Source: Syntrophothermus sp. UBA1445 (lineage in GTDB: Bacteria; Bacillota; Syntrophomonadia; Syntrophomonadales; DTU052). Taken from it: a stretch of DNA of 11,766 nucleotides. The notes beneath the pieces are model-generated. The model searched no databases, had not been told where the DNA came from, and was given only the letters and a program-made list of their open reading frames with translations. The translations under genes and the position numbers were made by a program. The stretch spans positions 178-11,943 of the forward strand of contig DCTH01000007.1 of assembly GCA_002329495.1 (NCBI GenBank). The letters run 5' to 3'. Below, piece by piece: positions 4,167-11,766 of the stretch; positions within the stretch are counted from its first letter, which is position 1; each line of letters opens with the position of its first letter.

Positions 4167-6787
4167 TTCAGGATGCCCTCCCTCTTATCCTGGCTTTCGT
4201 TCAGCCGGGCCTTTTCCTTCTCCACCACTTCCGCCGGAGCTTTATTCATAAACCCCTGGTTATTCAGCTTACCCTGAATCCGTTTGATCTCCTGATCGGT
4301 TGACTGCAGTTCCTTATTAAGCCGGGCAATTTCTTTCTCCACATCGATGACACCTTCCAGTGGAACCAGGATCTCAATGTCAACCAGGTGGGCTGACACG
4401 GCCTGCACCGGCCGTGCCGCCTGGGGGGTAGTTATGGCTATTTCCCTCAGATTGGCCATGGTCTCGGCGTAATGCCGGTTGTTCCTGATGGTCCGTGATT
4501 TGTCCGGATCGGCAGTGATAACCTGAGCGGTAATCTTCATTCCCGGAGAAATGTTAAACTCGTTCCTGATATTTCTTATAGCCCTGATGCTTTGAATCAG
4601 GACCTTCATGTCTTCCTCAGCCTGCGGCCGGTAGAACCTTTCATTGTCTGGCCAGGGCTCGATCATGATGCTCTCGGTCGGTTCCGGCAGGTGCTGGAAT
4701 ATCTCTTCTGTTAAAAAGGGCATGTACGGGTGCAGCATCTTCATGATATCTTTCAGAACCATTACCAGAATGTTCTGCGCAACCTGTCGCTCCCGGGGCT
4801 TTTCCGGCCGATATAGACGGGGCTTAACCAGCTCAACGTACCAGTCGCAGAAGTCATCCCAGATAAAGTCGTACAGGGTACGGGCGGCTTCTCCCAGCTC
4901 ATACTGTTCCATAAGCCTGGTGGTTTCGCGGTTGGTCACACTTAAACGGTGCAGAATCCACCGATCAGCCAGTTCCAGGTCACTGTCTTGCAGCTCGATT
5001 ACTGCATAGTCTTCCAGGTTCATCAGCACGAACCGGCTGGCGTTCCAGACCTTGTTGGCAAAGTTACGGGTGTTTTCCACCTTATCCATGTTGAAGCGCA
5101 CATCATTGCCGGGAGTTGTACCGGTTATCAGCGAGAAGCGAAGGGTATCAGCTCCGTACTGTTCAATTACCTCCATAGGGTCAATGCCATTACCCAGGCT
5201 TTTGCTCATCTTGCGGCCCTGGCCATCCAGAATCAGGCCATGGATCATGACATCGGAAAAGGGTACTTCCTTCATGAACTCCAGACCGGCAAAGATCATA
5301 CGTGCGACCCAGAAGAAGATGATATCCCGGCCGGTAACCAGTACCGAAGTGGGATAAAACCGGGCCAGATCGCGGGTATCCTCCGGCCAGCCCATGGTGG
5401 AAAATGGCCATAGTGCTGAACTGAACCAGGTGTCAAGGACATCCGGGTCCTGAGTCAGGGTCTTCGAATTACAGTTGGGACATACCTCCGGTTCTTCCCG
5501 GCTGCAGATCATCTCTCCGCACTCACAGTACCAGACGGGAATCCGGTGTCCCCACCAGAGCTGCCGGGATATGCACCAATCCCGGATGTTCTCCAGCCAG
5601 TTGGTATATACCTTGGTAAACCTGCCGGGCACAAAGACAATGTCCCCTTCCAACACCCGCCGAATAGCCGGTTCGGCCAGAGGTTTCATCTTCACGAACC
5701 ACTGTTTGCTGATCATGGGCTCGATAACGGTATTACACCGGTAGCAGTGTCCCACTGCGTGGGAATGACTCTCAATCTTCTCCAGGAACCCCTGCTCCTT
5801 CAAATCCTCCACAATCTGGCGCCGGCACTCATACCGGTCCATCCCCTCATAGGGCCCGGCCTCTGCGCTCATAGTCCCATCCTGGTTAATGACGGTGACC
5901 CGCGGCAGATCATGGCGCATACCCATTTCGAAGTCGTTGGGATCATGGGCCGGGGTTACCTTTACGGCACCGGTGCCGAACTCCCGGTCCACAAAGTCAT
6001 CGGCGACAACGGGCATCACTCGACCCAGTAAGGGTAATACCAGGTTTTTTCCAATAAACTTCCGGTATCGCTCATCAGCCGGGTTAACCGCAACCCCGGT
6101 ATCACCGAGCATGGTTTCCGGCCGGGTGGTGGCTACGGTTAAATAACCTTCACCATCCTGGAGCGGATACTTTATGTAGTAAAGATTCCCCTCCGATTCG
6201 ATATGCTCAACCTCAATATCGCTGATAGTTGTATGACAACGGGGACACCAGTTGATGATATAGTCTCCCCGGTAAATAAGCCCCTTTTCGAAAAGGCTGA
6301 CGAACACCTCACGTACCGCCCGGGAACACCCCTCGTCCATGGTAAACCGTTCCCGGCTCCAGTCACAGGAGGCCCCCAGCATCTTGAGCTGATTGGTTAT
6401 GGTGCTGCCGTAGTTATGCTTCCATTCCCAAACCCTTTCCAGGAAAGCTTCTCTCCCCAGGTCATGACGGGAAATGCCCTGACTGGCCAGGTTCTCCTCC
6501 ACCCTGGCCTGGGTAGCTATGCCGGCATGGTCGGTACCTGGCAGCCACAGCACACTGTAACCCTGCATGCGACGCCACCTGGTCAGTATATCCTGCAGGG
6601 TATTGTCCAGAGCATGTCCCAGGTGTAATAAACCAGTGACATTGGGAGGTGGCATAACGATAGAAAAAGGTTCCCTGGTAAGGTCCTCCGCCGGAGCAAA
6701 GTAACCCTTTTCAAGCCAGTAATCATACCATTTCTTTTCGACCGTCTCGGGATTATATGTCTTGGGTAAGTTTTTTAGGTCATCCAA
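4142..6787 (-). CDS. valS: Valyl-tRNA synthetase
   Basis: This class I enzyme charges tRNA-Val with valine using ATP and edits mischarged threonine. It has 881 residues, normal for a bacterial ValS. The catalytic Rossmann domain has PPPNVTGLLHLGH at 46-58 (the HIGH motif is HLGH, 55-58) and KMSKS at 526-530. The editing domain CP1 includes TTRPETMLGDTG at 220-231. Cysteine pairs that probably bind zinc lie at 181/184, at 348/351 and at 421-439 (CECG and CPNC). The tRNA anticodon-binding domain follows KMSKS. The last 75 residues form the basic coiled-coil tail typical of ValS (EKEIARLNKELQSTDQEIKRI). The start is TTG at 6785-6787, with GAGGAGGG (6795-6802) 7 bases upstream, a strong signal. 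It heads an operon with folC. No T-box leader was found upstream. Confidence 0.98.
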   Translation of the reverse strand: MDDLKNLPKTYNPETVEKKWYDYWLEKGYFAPAEDLTREPFSIVMPPPNVTGLLHLGHALDNTLQDILTRWRRMQGYSVLWLPGTDHAGIATQARVEENLASQGISRHDLGREAFLERVWEWKHNYGSTITNQLKMLGASCDWSRERFTMDEGCSRAVREVFVSLFEKGLIYRGDYIINWCPRCHTTISDIEVEHIESEGNLYYIKYPLQDGEGYLTVATTRPETMLGDTGVAVNPADERYRKFIGKNLVLPLLGRVMPVVADDFVDREFGTGAVKVTPAHDPNDFEMGMRHDLPRVTVINQDGTMSAEAGPYEGMDRYECRRQIVEDLKEQGFLEKIESHSHAVGHCYRCNTVIEPMISKQWFVKMKPLAEPAIRRVLEGDIVFVPGRFTKVYTNWLENIRDWCISRQLWWGHRIPVWYCECGEMICSREEPEVCPNCNSKTLTQDPDVLDTWFSSALWPFSTMGWPEDTRDLARFYPTSVLVTGRDIIFFWVARMIFAGLEFMKEVPFSDVMIHGLILDGQGRKMSKSLGNGIDPMEVIEQYGADTLRFSLITGTTPGNDVRFNMDKVENTRNFANKVWNASRFVLMNLEDYAVIELQDSDLELADRWILHRLSVTNRETTRLMEQYELGEAARTLYDFIWDDFCDWYVELVKPRLYRPEKPRERQVAQNILVMVLKDIMKMLHPYMPFLTEEIFQHLPEPTESIMIEPWPDNERFYRPQAEEDMKVLIQSIRAIRNIRNEFNISPGMKITAQVITADPDKSRTIRNNRHYAETMANLREIAITTPQAARPVQAVSAHLVDIEILVPLEGVIDVEKEIARLNKELQSTDQEIKRIQGKLNNQGFMNKAPAEVVEKEKARLNESQDKREGILKRLNTLNR
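4176..4182 (-). promoter_or_regulatory. Ribosome binding site of folC inside the valS 3' end
   Basis: The minus strand reads GGGAGGG within the last codons of valS, 9 bases before the ACG at 4164-4166. It is the only strong site near the folC N-terminus, and no standard start codon in the folC frame lies downstream of it before the P-loop. Confidence 0.6.
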
Positions 6788-7092
6788 TGTTGTACCCTCC
6801 TCATCAGTGTAAAAAAACCACTTCTAACATTTTAACAAACTGGATTCCACTATTCAGCTAAAAGGATAATATTTGGTCGCCGGAACCATAAAACAGCATC
6901 CTTTCCGGGAAGGATCGACGGACATATTGACACGGAGTTACTGATGATACTCTTTGAACGATTTATCGAGCTTTGCTCCGCTGTCCGCTGTCGTAATCAA
7001 TGCGTTAAACCTAATTCAAATGGGAAGTCTATGGCTAAATACCAGTTCAAGTTTAAGCTTTAGATGCCAGAATAAAGAGTAGGAGTAAGGTT
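6788..7092. other. Divergent intergenic region between valS and the EamA transporter gene
   Basis: About 305 bases between two outward-pointing genes. On the minus strand a TAAAAT -10-like box (6829-6834) lies about 42 bases before the valS start, with only a poor -35 match (CTGAAT) 17 bases further upstream. On the plus strand a perfect TTGACA lies at 6927-6932, but the best -10 partner is weak (TACTCT at 15 bases). A short hairpin pairs ATCCTT with AAGGAT around 6899-6916, and a 7-base motif CCGCTGT is repeated in tandem at 6978-6991. No T-box core (GGGTGGTACCGCG-like) is present on the valS strand. No ORF is credible here. Confidence 0.5.
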
Positions 7093-7983
7093 GTGAAAAA
7101 GATCCCTGTGCGCTGGAGAGCAGAAATCTACCTGTTACTGATTGCTTTCATCTGGGGTACTACCTTTATTCTGACAAAGGGGGCCCTCGGGTTTGTAGGC
7201 CCCTATACATTCCTGGCCATAAGGTTTATCCTGGCCTCGGTCTTCCTGGCCCTGATCTCCTATCAAAGCCTGTATCGGATAACATGGGCCGAGATCAAAG
7301 CTGGGCTGGCATTAGGCCTCTTTTTAACGGTCGGGTTTGTTTTCCAGACCGTTGGCCTTCAATACACCTCCGCCTCCAATGCTGCTTTCATCACCGGGTT
7401 GTCTGTAGTAATCGTTCCTATTATAATTTCCATTTATACCACCAGTTTACCCACCTGGGGCACAACTTGCGGAATTACTCTGGCAACAATCGGCCTGTTT
7501 CTCCTCTCGATCACCGATGCCTTTCGTGTTTCTTACGGGGATATTTTGGTGCTGGGTGCTGCTTTTGGCTTTGCGAACCACATCGTGGTGGTTGACCGTT
7601 ATTCTCTTCGTTTTAATGCGTATAATCTGGCCCTGGTCCAGGTATTTGTGGTCGGACTGGTTTGCATGTTGGTCGCCATATTTCAGGAGCCCTGGCCACC
7701 GCTAATCAATGCTCCGGTTATGGAGGCCCTGGTGGTTACGGTGGTATTTGGCACCGCTCTGGCCTATCTGGTGCAGAACGCTATGCAGAGGTACACCACC
7801 CCCACCCGCACTGCCATAATCTTCATCACCGAACCCATCTTCGGCGCAGCCTTCGCCCATTTCTGGGCCGGTGAGGTCCTTTCCTCTCGCGCTCTGATAG
7901 GCTGTGCTTTGATCATCAGCGGCATGCTTCTTACCGAACTCAATTTCGCCGGCCTCAAGCTCCCCCGATTACGCCAGACCTGA
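7093..7983 (+). CDS. EamA/DMT-superfamily membrane transporter
   Basis: This is a 296-residue predicted 10-helix inner-membrane protein of the drug/metabolite transporter superfamily. Members export amino acids, metabolites or drugs; the substrate cannot be read from the sequence. There are two EamA repeats. The first covers about residues 10-140, with the opening WGTTFILTKGAL at 21-32 and SNAAFITGLSVVIVPI at 95-110. The second covers about 148-283, with YTTPTRTAIIFITEPIFGA at 234-252. The start is GTG at 7093-7095, with AGGAG (7081-7085) 7 bases upstream. A basic N-terminus precedes the first helix, as usual. It is the only plus-strand gene in the window, divergent from valS and convergent with engB, and ends in a shared bidirectional terminator. 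It looks like an independent unit placed between two minus-strand operons. Confidence 0.92.
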   Translation: MKKIPVRWRAEIYLLLIAFIWGTTFILTKGALGFVGPYTFLAIRFILASVFLALISYQSLYRITWAEIKAGLALGLFLTVGFVFQTVGLQYTSASNAAFITGLSVVIVPIIISIYTTSLPTWGTTCGITLATIGLFLLSITDAFRVSYGDILVLGAAFGFANHIVVVDRYSLRFNAYNLALVQVFVVGLVCMLVAIFQEPWPPLINAPVMEALVVTVVFGTALAYLVQNAMQRYTTPTRTAIIFITEPIFGAAFAHFWAGEVLSSRALIGCALIISGMLLTELNFAGLKLPRLRQT

Positions 7984-8000
7984 GACGGGTTCACCCGCAT

Positions 8001-8030
8001 AAAAAAACACCGGTTTTGAGCCGGTGTTTT
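8001..8030. terminator. Bidirectional rho-independent terminator (EamA gene and engB)
   Basis: AAAACACCGG (8004-8013) pairs with CCGGTGTTTT (8021-8030) around a 7-base loop. On the plus strand the stem ends in TTTTC, 18-47 bases after the transporter stop. On the minus strand a run of seven T follows (plus-strand A at 8001-8007), about 20 bases after the engB stop. It can serve both convergent genes. Confidence 0.92.
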
Positions 8031-8051
8031 CTTACAATTCATGTTTTTACC

Positions 8052-8630
8052 CTATTGCAACCACAAGGAGAGGGCTTCGGTTAGATCGTTTAAGCCCTCG
8101 CCGGTAACGGCGGAAAAGGGAATTGCCGGGTTAGTGAGTCTTAAGCCGGCGTTTATGATCTTAAGATGCTGGAGCCGTTTGCCCCGGGGAATTTTATCAA
8201 GCTTGGTGGCCACGACCAGACTGGAGATTCCCAGTGATCTGACCCAGTCCTGCATTACAATGTCACTCTCCATTGGCGGGTGACGAATATCAACCAGGTG
8301 TACCAGACCCCTGAGGTTGGACCGGTCCGTCAGGTAACACTCGATCAGCTTGCCCCATGAGGCTCTCTGGCTTTTCGCCACCCGGGCGTAACCGTAGCCG
8401 GGAAGGTCCACCAGGTGCCAGGTCTCGTTTATGAGGTAGAAGTTAATACTTTGAGTTTTTCCGGGAGTGGAACTGATACGAGCCAGTCCTTTTCTCCCGG
8501 TTAAACGGTTAATGAGCGATGATTTTCCCACATTGGACCTGCCCACCATGGCAATCTCCGGTAAGGAGGCCGGAGGCAGCTGTCCCTTGTTAAACGCTGA
8601 TGCTGTAAAGGTCGCTGATTCAATTCGCAT
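8052..8630 (-). CDS. engB: Ribosome biogenesis GTP-binding protein EngB/YsxC/YihA
   Basis: An essential-type GTPase that assists late assembly of the 50S ribosomal subunit. With the start used here it has 192 residues, the typical length. All GTPase motifs are present: G1 GRSNVGKSS at 30-38, G2 within SSTPGKTQ at 53-60, G3 DLPGYG at 75-80, G4 TKLDK at 142-146, and G5 SAV at 173-175. The N-terminus [12 protein letters not shown] resembles family members. I chose the ATG at 8628-8630. A GTG at 8649-8651 would add 7 residues inside the lon coding end, without better support. The start overlaps the lon stop by 11 bases, so the two genes are co-transcribed and probably translationally coupled. A good ribosome binding site is not visible, which supports coupling. 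The lon-engB order is common in Firmicutes. Confidence 0.96.
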   Translation of the reverse strand: MRIESATFTASAFNKGQLPPASLPEIAMVGRSNVGKSSLINRLTGRKGLARISSTPGKTQSINFYLINETWHLVDLPGYGYARVAKSQRASWGKLIECYLTDRSNLRGLVHLVDIRHPPMESDIVMQDWVRSLGISSLVVATKLDKIPRGKRLQHLKIINAGLRLTNPAIPFSAVTGEGLNDLTEALSLWLQ

Positions 8631-10965
8631 GGTTTTCACTAACGAAAGCACGGTCCAGGACCTGGTCCATATGATCCACCAGGACGAACTTGATTTTTCG
8701 CTTTACGTTGGCCGGTACATCTTCCAAGTCCTTCTTGTTGTCGGCCGGCATAATTATAGTCTTAATCCCCGCCCGATGAGCAGCCAGGACTTTCTCCTTT
8801 ATCCCTCCAACCGGGAGTACCCTGCCGCGCAGGGTGATTTCACCCGTCATGGCCAGGTCGTTATGAACTGGCCGGTTTGAAAAGGCTGAGGCCAGTGCGG
8901 TAGCGATGGTAATCCCCGCTGACGGTCCATCCTTGGGTATAGCGCCCTCCGGGACATGCAGGTGGATATCCGTCTTTTCATGAGCATCAGATTCAATGCC
9001 CAGGTAATCCTGGCGTGATCTGACATAGGACAGTCCGGCCTGTGCCGACTCCTTCATCACGTCACCCAGTTGACCAGTCAAGGTTAATCTGCCCTTACCC
9101 TGCATCAGAGCCACTTCCACTGAAAGAATATCCCCACCGGATTCGGTCCACGCCAAGCCGGTTGACAAACCTACCTGGCTTTCCTTCTCAGCCACGCCAT
9201 AACGGTAACGCGGAGGTCCGAGGAAAGTCTCGATATTATTGACTCCGACCTTGATCGATTTATTCCGGTCCTTAACCACTTCGCGTGCGCTCTTGCGGCA
9301 AATAGACGCTATTTCACGTTCCAGGTTCCTGACCCCTGCTTCCCGGGTGTATTCTCTGATGATTTTTCTAACTGCGCCTTCTGATATAGTTAGATTTTTC
9401 GCCTTCAGACCGTGTTCCGCGATCTGCTTTTTAACCAGGTAATCCAGGGCAATACGAACCTTTTCCTCTTCGGTATAGCCGCTCAGATGGATAACCTCCA
9501 TACGGTCGAGCAGCGGCTTCGGTATATTGTGCCATGAGTTGGCAGTAGTGATGAACATCACCTTTGAAAGATCAAAAGGTACCTCTACATAATGATCACT
9601 GAACATATAGTTCTGTTCCGGGTCCAGGACTTCAAGCAAGGCGGATGAAGGATCGCCTCGGAAGTCGGAGGTCATCTTGTCGATCTCGTCCAGCAGGAAG
9701 ACCGGATTTTTCGATCCTGCCTGCTTCATACCCTGCAGTATCCGTCCCGGCATCGAGCCAACATAGGTGCGCCGGTGGCCGCGGATCTCGGCTTCATCCC
9801 TGATGCCGCCCAGCGACATCCTTACAAACTTGCGGTTTAGGGCTCTGGCAACCGATTTCCCCAGGCTGGTTTTCCCCACCCCGGGTGGCCCGACGAAACA
9901 CAAAATCGGACCTCTCATCTTCTTGGCCAGTTTTCTGATTGCCAGGTATTCGAGAATTCGCTCCTTGGGTTTCTCCAGACCATAGTGGTCTTCGTTTAGA
10001 ATATTCTCTGCGGCTGAGAGATCAAGCCGGTCCCGGGTTTCGTTACTCCAGGGCAGGGACAGAACCCAATCGAGGTAGTTACGAACCACCACCGCCTCAG
10101 CTACCATAGGAGGCATTTTTTCTAGCCTTTCAACCTCTTTTAAGGCCTTCTCCTGCACCTCTTCCGGTAAATTGGCCTTGGCTATCTTCTCCCGGAGTTC
10201 TTCCACCTCACCAGCACGGTCATCCTTATCTCCCAATTCCTTCTGGATCGCCTTCATCTGTTCACGCAGATAGTACTCCTTCTGGGTCTTCTCCATGGCT
10301 TTGCGTACCCGGATGTTTATCTTCCGTTCCAATTCCAGAACTTCCATCTCTTTGCCCAGTAACTCGCACAGAAGTTCCAGTCTTCGCTTAACATTAACTG
10401 CTTCCAATATGGCCTGTTTCTCATTGATTCGGAGAGACAGGTGAGACCCAATGACATCTGCCAGTCTTCCGGGTTCTGTTATGGAAACCACAGAAACCAC
10501 AGTTTCCGGCGGGATCTTTTTACTCATGCGCACGTATTGTTCAAACTGATAAACCAGGGTCCGGGTCAAAGCCTCGATTTCAGAATTCTTTGATACGGCC
10601 CCTTCCCAGATCTCCTTAATCTGAACCCTGAACAGTGAATCCTGTTCCAGGTACTTGTCAATTCTGGCCCGGCGCAGTCCTTCCACCAGTACCCTCATGG
10701 TTCCACCTGGCATTTTCAAAACCTGCTTGATTTCAGCAACAGTTCCTATTTCATAGATATCCTGTTCCCCGGGATCATCAGTCTGGGCTTCTTTCTGGGT
10801 AGCCAGGAAAAGCTCCTTGTCGGCAATCATTGCCTCCTCAATAGCATTAATCGACTTCTCCCGTCCCACATCAAGGTGAATCACCATGTATGGAAAGACC
10901 AATACTCCCCTAAGCGGTAGGAGAGGAATTTCTCTTACTTGTTCTGTTATTTGACTGGTTAACAC
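8620..10965 (-). CDS. lon: ATP-dependent protease Lon (LonA)
   Basis: This cytoplasmic hexameric AAA+ serine protease degrades misfolded and some regulatory proteins. It is 781 residues long, normal for LonA. The N-terminal substrate-binding LON domain covers about 11-205 ([16 protein letters not shown]), followed by a helical region with [16 protein letters not shown] at 231-246. The AAA+ module has Walker [10 protein letters not shown] at 359-367 and Walker [10 protein letters not shown] at 422-430. The C-terminal protease domain has the catalytic dyad Ser682 (KDGPSAG) and Lys725 (GGIKEK), the same 43-residue spacing as in E. coli Lon. The start is GTG at 10963-10965, with GGAGGTG (10974-10980) upstream. 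It has its own promoter after the lonB terminator and is followed directly by engB. No CIRCE or CtsR-type operator was recognised upstream, so heat control cannot be claimed. Confidence 0.98.
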   Translation of the reverse strand: MLTSQITEQVREIPLLPLRGVLVFPYMVIHLDVGREKSINAIEEAMIADKELFLATQKEAQTDDPGEQDIYEIGTVAEIKQVLKMPGGTMRVLVEGLRRARIDKYLEQDSLFRVQIKEIWEGAVSKNSEIEALTRTLVYQFEQYVRMSKKIPPETVVSVVSITEPGRLADVIGSHLSLRINEKQAILEAVNVKRRLELLCELLGKEMEVLELERKINIRVRKAMEKTQKEYYLREQMKAIQKELGDKDDRAGEVEELREKIAKANLPEEVQEKALKEVERLEKMPPMVAEAVVVRNYLDWVLSLPWSNETRDRLDLSAAENILNEDHYGLEKPKERILEYLAIRKLAKKMRGPILCFVGPPGVGKTSLGKSVARALNRKFVRMSLGGIRDEAEIRGHRRTYVGSMPGRILQGMKQAGSKNPVFLLDEIDKMTSDFRGDPSSALLEVLDPEQNYMFSDHYVEVPFDLSKVMFITTANSWHNIPKPLLDRMEVIHLSGYTEEEKVRIALDYLVKKQIAEHGLKAKNLTISEGAVRKIIREYTREAGVRNLEREIASICRKSAREVVKDRNKSIKVGVNNIETFLGPPRYRYGVAEKESQVGLSTGLAWTESGGDILSVEVALMQGKGRLTLTGQLGDVMKESAQAGLSYVRSRQDYLGIESDAHEKTDIHLHVPEGAIPKDGPSAGITIATALASAFSNRPVHNDLAMTGEITLRGRVLPVGGIKEKVLAAHRAGIKTIIMPADNKKDLEDVPANVKRKIKFVLVDHMDQVLDRAFVSENHAN

Positions 10966-11000
10966 TAAAGCAACACCTCCACCGTTTCAGGCGCAAGTAT

Positions 11001-11029
11001 ATTCTACTATATGTAAAATGGCCCCGCAA
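11001..11029 (-). promoter_or_regulatory. Putative promoter of lon-engB
   Basis: The minus strand shows TTGCGG (11024-11029), a 17-base spacer and TAGAAT (11001-11006), 5 of 6 to the -10 consensus. A second -10-like box, TATACT, overlaps at 10996-11001. It lies between the lonB terminator and the lon ribosome binding site, as expected for a separate lon transcript. Confidence 0.45.
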
Positions 11030-11035
11030 CTCGAC

Positions 11036-11064
11036 AAAATAAGGGCAGACTAGTAAGTCCGCCC
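11036..11064 (-). terminator. Rho-independent terminator of lonB
   Basis: GGGCGGACT and AGTCTGCCC on the minus strand (11056-11064 with 11043-11051) form a 9-base stem with one G-T pair and a 4-base loop, followed by TTATTTT. It lies about 70 bases after the lonB stop and before the lon promoter. Confidence 0.8.
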
Positions 11065-11134
11065 TATTATCTTCCTTTAAGTGGGTAATCCTGTATTGTT
11101 CCTTTATATTCCAGAGCAAACTGACACTCCCTGA

Positions 11135-11766
11135 CTAGAAGGTGCTGACTTCTGCTGCCGGGACAAACTCAGGGTTGATAATAGACAGCCGACCGGTCTT
11201 CCTGTTAAAGTGACCAGGCATCACCAGGTCCAAAACCTCTTCCAGAGTGCTTACCGGAATAACCTCAATGCTGTTCATGTCGTTAAATATCTTAAGCCAG
11301 TTATCTTTGGGTATTATAACCCGCTTGATCCCGATCTTACGGGCAGCTTCAATCTTAGCTATTACCCCTCCTACCGGCTTGATTTGTCCTCTCACGGATA
11401 CCTCGCCGGTCATCGACAGAAGATTGTCCACTTCATAGTTCTCCATAGCCGAAAGGACGGCGACGGCCATGGCAATTCCCGCTGAAGGGCCATCAACTGG
11501 AGTGCCTCCTGGAAAATTGATATGAACGTCATATTCCCGCATATCAACATTGCAGACCCATCGCAGAGCAGTCATTACCGTTTCCACCGATCCCCGGGCC
11601 GCACTCTTACGGCGCATGGTCCGGTTGTGTGAGCCAACCTCTTCCTCATCGATAACCCCCGTAGCGTTCCATTTGCCGCGGCCGTTTTCCACCTTTATGG
11701 TTACAGCCTCCACCTCAATCACTACTCCCTGGTTGGGTCCGTAAACTGCCAGACCATTAACCATGC
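11135..11766 (-). CDS. lonB: ATP-dependent protease LonB, C-terminal protease part (runs off right edge)
   Basis: This is the C-terminal 210 or so residues of a second Lon-type protease. In Bacillus and clostridia LonB lies just upstream of lon, lacks the long LON N-domain, and in spore formers is linked to the forespore; that role here is inference from the family. The visible part is the S16 protease domain, starting at VNGLAVYGP. Counting from the Met at 11762-11764, the catalytic Ser is residue 94 (VDGPSAGIA) and the Lys is residue 137 (PVGGVIAK), 43 residues apart as in active Lon enzymes. After the conserved end (IPVSTLEEVLDLV) there is a tail of about 28 residues (FNRKTGRLSIINPEFVPAAE). 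The ATPase module would be outside the window. The gene ends in a terminator, so lon is transcribed separately. Confidence 0.92.
   Translation of the reverse strand, partial: MVNGLAVYGPNQGVVIEVEAVTIKVENGRGKWNATGVIDEEEVGSHNRTMRRKSAARGSVETVMTALRWVCNVDMREYDVHINFPGGTPVDGPSAGIAMAVAVLSAMENYEVDNLLSMTGEVSVRGQIKPVGGVIAKIEAARKIGIKRVIIPKDNWLKIFNDMNSIEVIPVSTLEEVLDLVMPGHFNRKTGRLSIINPEFVPAAEVSTF

Noticed and set aside
3552..4277. A 241-codon open frame on the plus strand
   Set aside because: It lies antisense to folC and the end of valS, which have complete family motifs; its translation has no recognisable domain.
5546..6031. A 161-codon open frame on the plus strand, with similar ones nearby
   Set aside because: Antisense shadows of valS, caused by its codon composition.
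6899..6916. Short hairpin upstream of valS as a terminator or attenuator
   Set aside because: The stem is only about 6 bases and the T run on the valS strand is short and displaced from the stem.
6927..6955. TTGACA box as the promoter of the EamA transporter gene
   Set aside because: The -35 is perfect, but no acceptable -10 hexamer occurs at 16-18 bases; it is kept only as a note in the intergenic entry.
6978..6991. Tandem CCGCTGT repeat as a regulatory or CRISPR-like element
   Set aside because: Only two 7-base copies with no spacer; most likely a chance or slippage duplication.

Overview
The window reads as chromosomal housekeeping DNA from a low-to-mid G+C Gram-positive bacterium, most likely a clostridial Firmicute of the Peptococcaceae/Desulfotomaculum type. 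The gene orders valS-folC followed by a DUF4321 membrane protein and maf, and lonB-lon-engB, are typical of that group. Strong GGAGG-type ribosome binding sites and frequent non-ATG starts fit too. No mobile element, CRISPR array, rRNA or tRNA was found. The assignment rests on protein family content and synteny recalled from knowledge, not on a search.

Layout from high to low coordinates, because all genes but one are on the minus strand. The C-terminal protease half of lonB enters from the right edge and ends in a hairpin terminator. Next come a promoter, the full-length ATP-dependent protease lon, and the ribosome-assembly GTPase engB, whose start overlaps the lon stop. A single plus-strand gene, an EamA/DMT-family transporter, is convergent with engB and shares a bidirectional terminator with it. 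Next is the operon of valS (valyl-tRNA synthetase) and folC (folylpolyglutamate/dihydrofolate synthase), which overlap by 25 bases and end in a strong terminator. A gap of about 500 bases follows, with no convincing gene but with an inverted repeat and a second terminator-like hairpin. It leads into a PiT-type phosphate transporter, then rex (NADH/NAD+-sensing repressor) with its own promoter and a candidate operator, and a rex terminator. Last come a small DUF4321 membrane protein and the 5' end of maf, which runs off the left edge.

The genes serve protein quality control (Lon, LonB), translation and ribosome assembly (ValS, EngB), folate retention (FolC), phosphate uptake (PiT), redox control (Rex) and nucleotide house-cleaning (Maf). 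This is mostly an ordinary region and I do not see a new multi-gene system.

The most unusual signal is at translation starts. Both folC and maf have intact N-termini but no ATG, GTG or TTG between the upstream in-frame stop and their first conserved motif. In both, an ACG stands where the start is expected, behind a strong ribosome binding site. Either these are two real ACG starts on translationally coupled genes, or they are two base errors of the same type.
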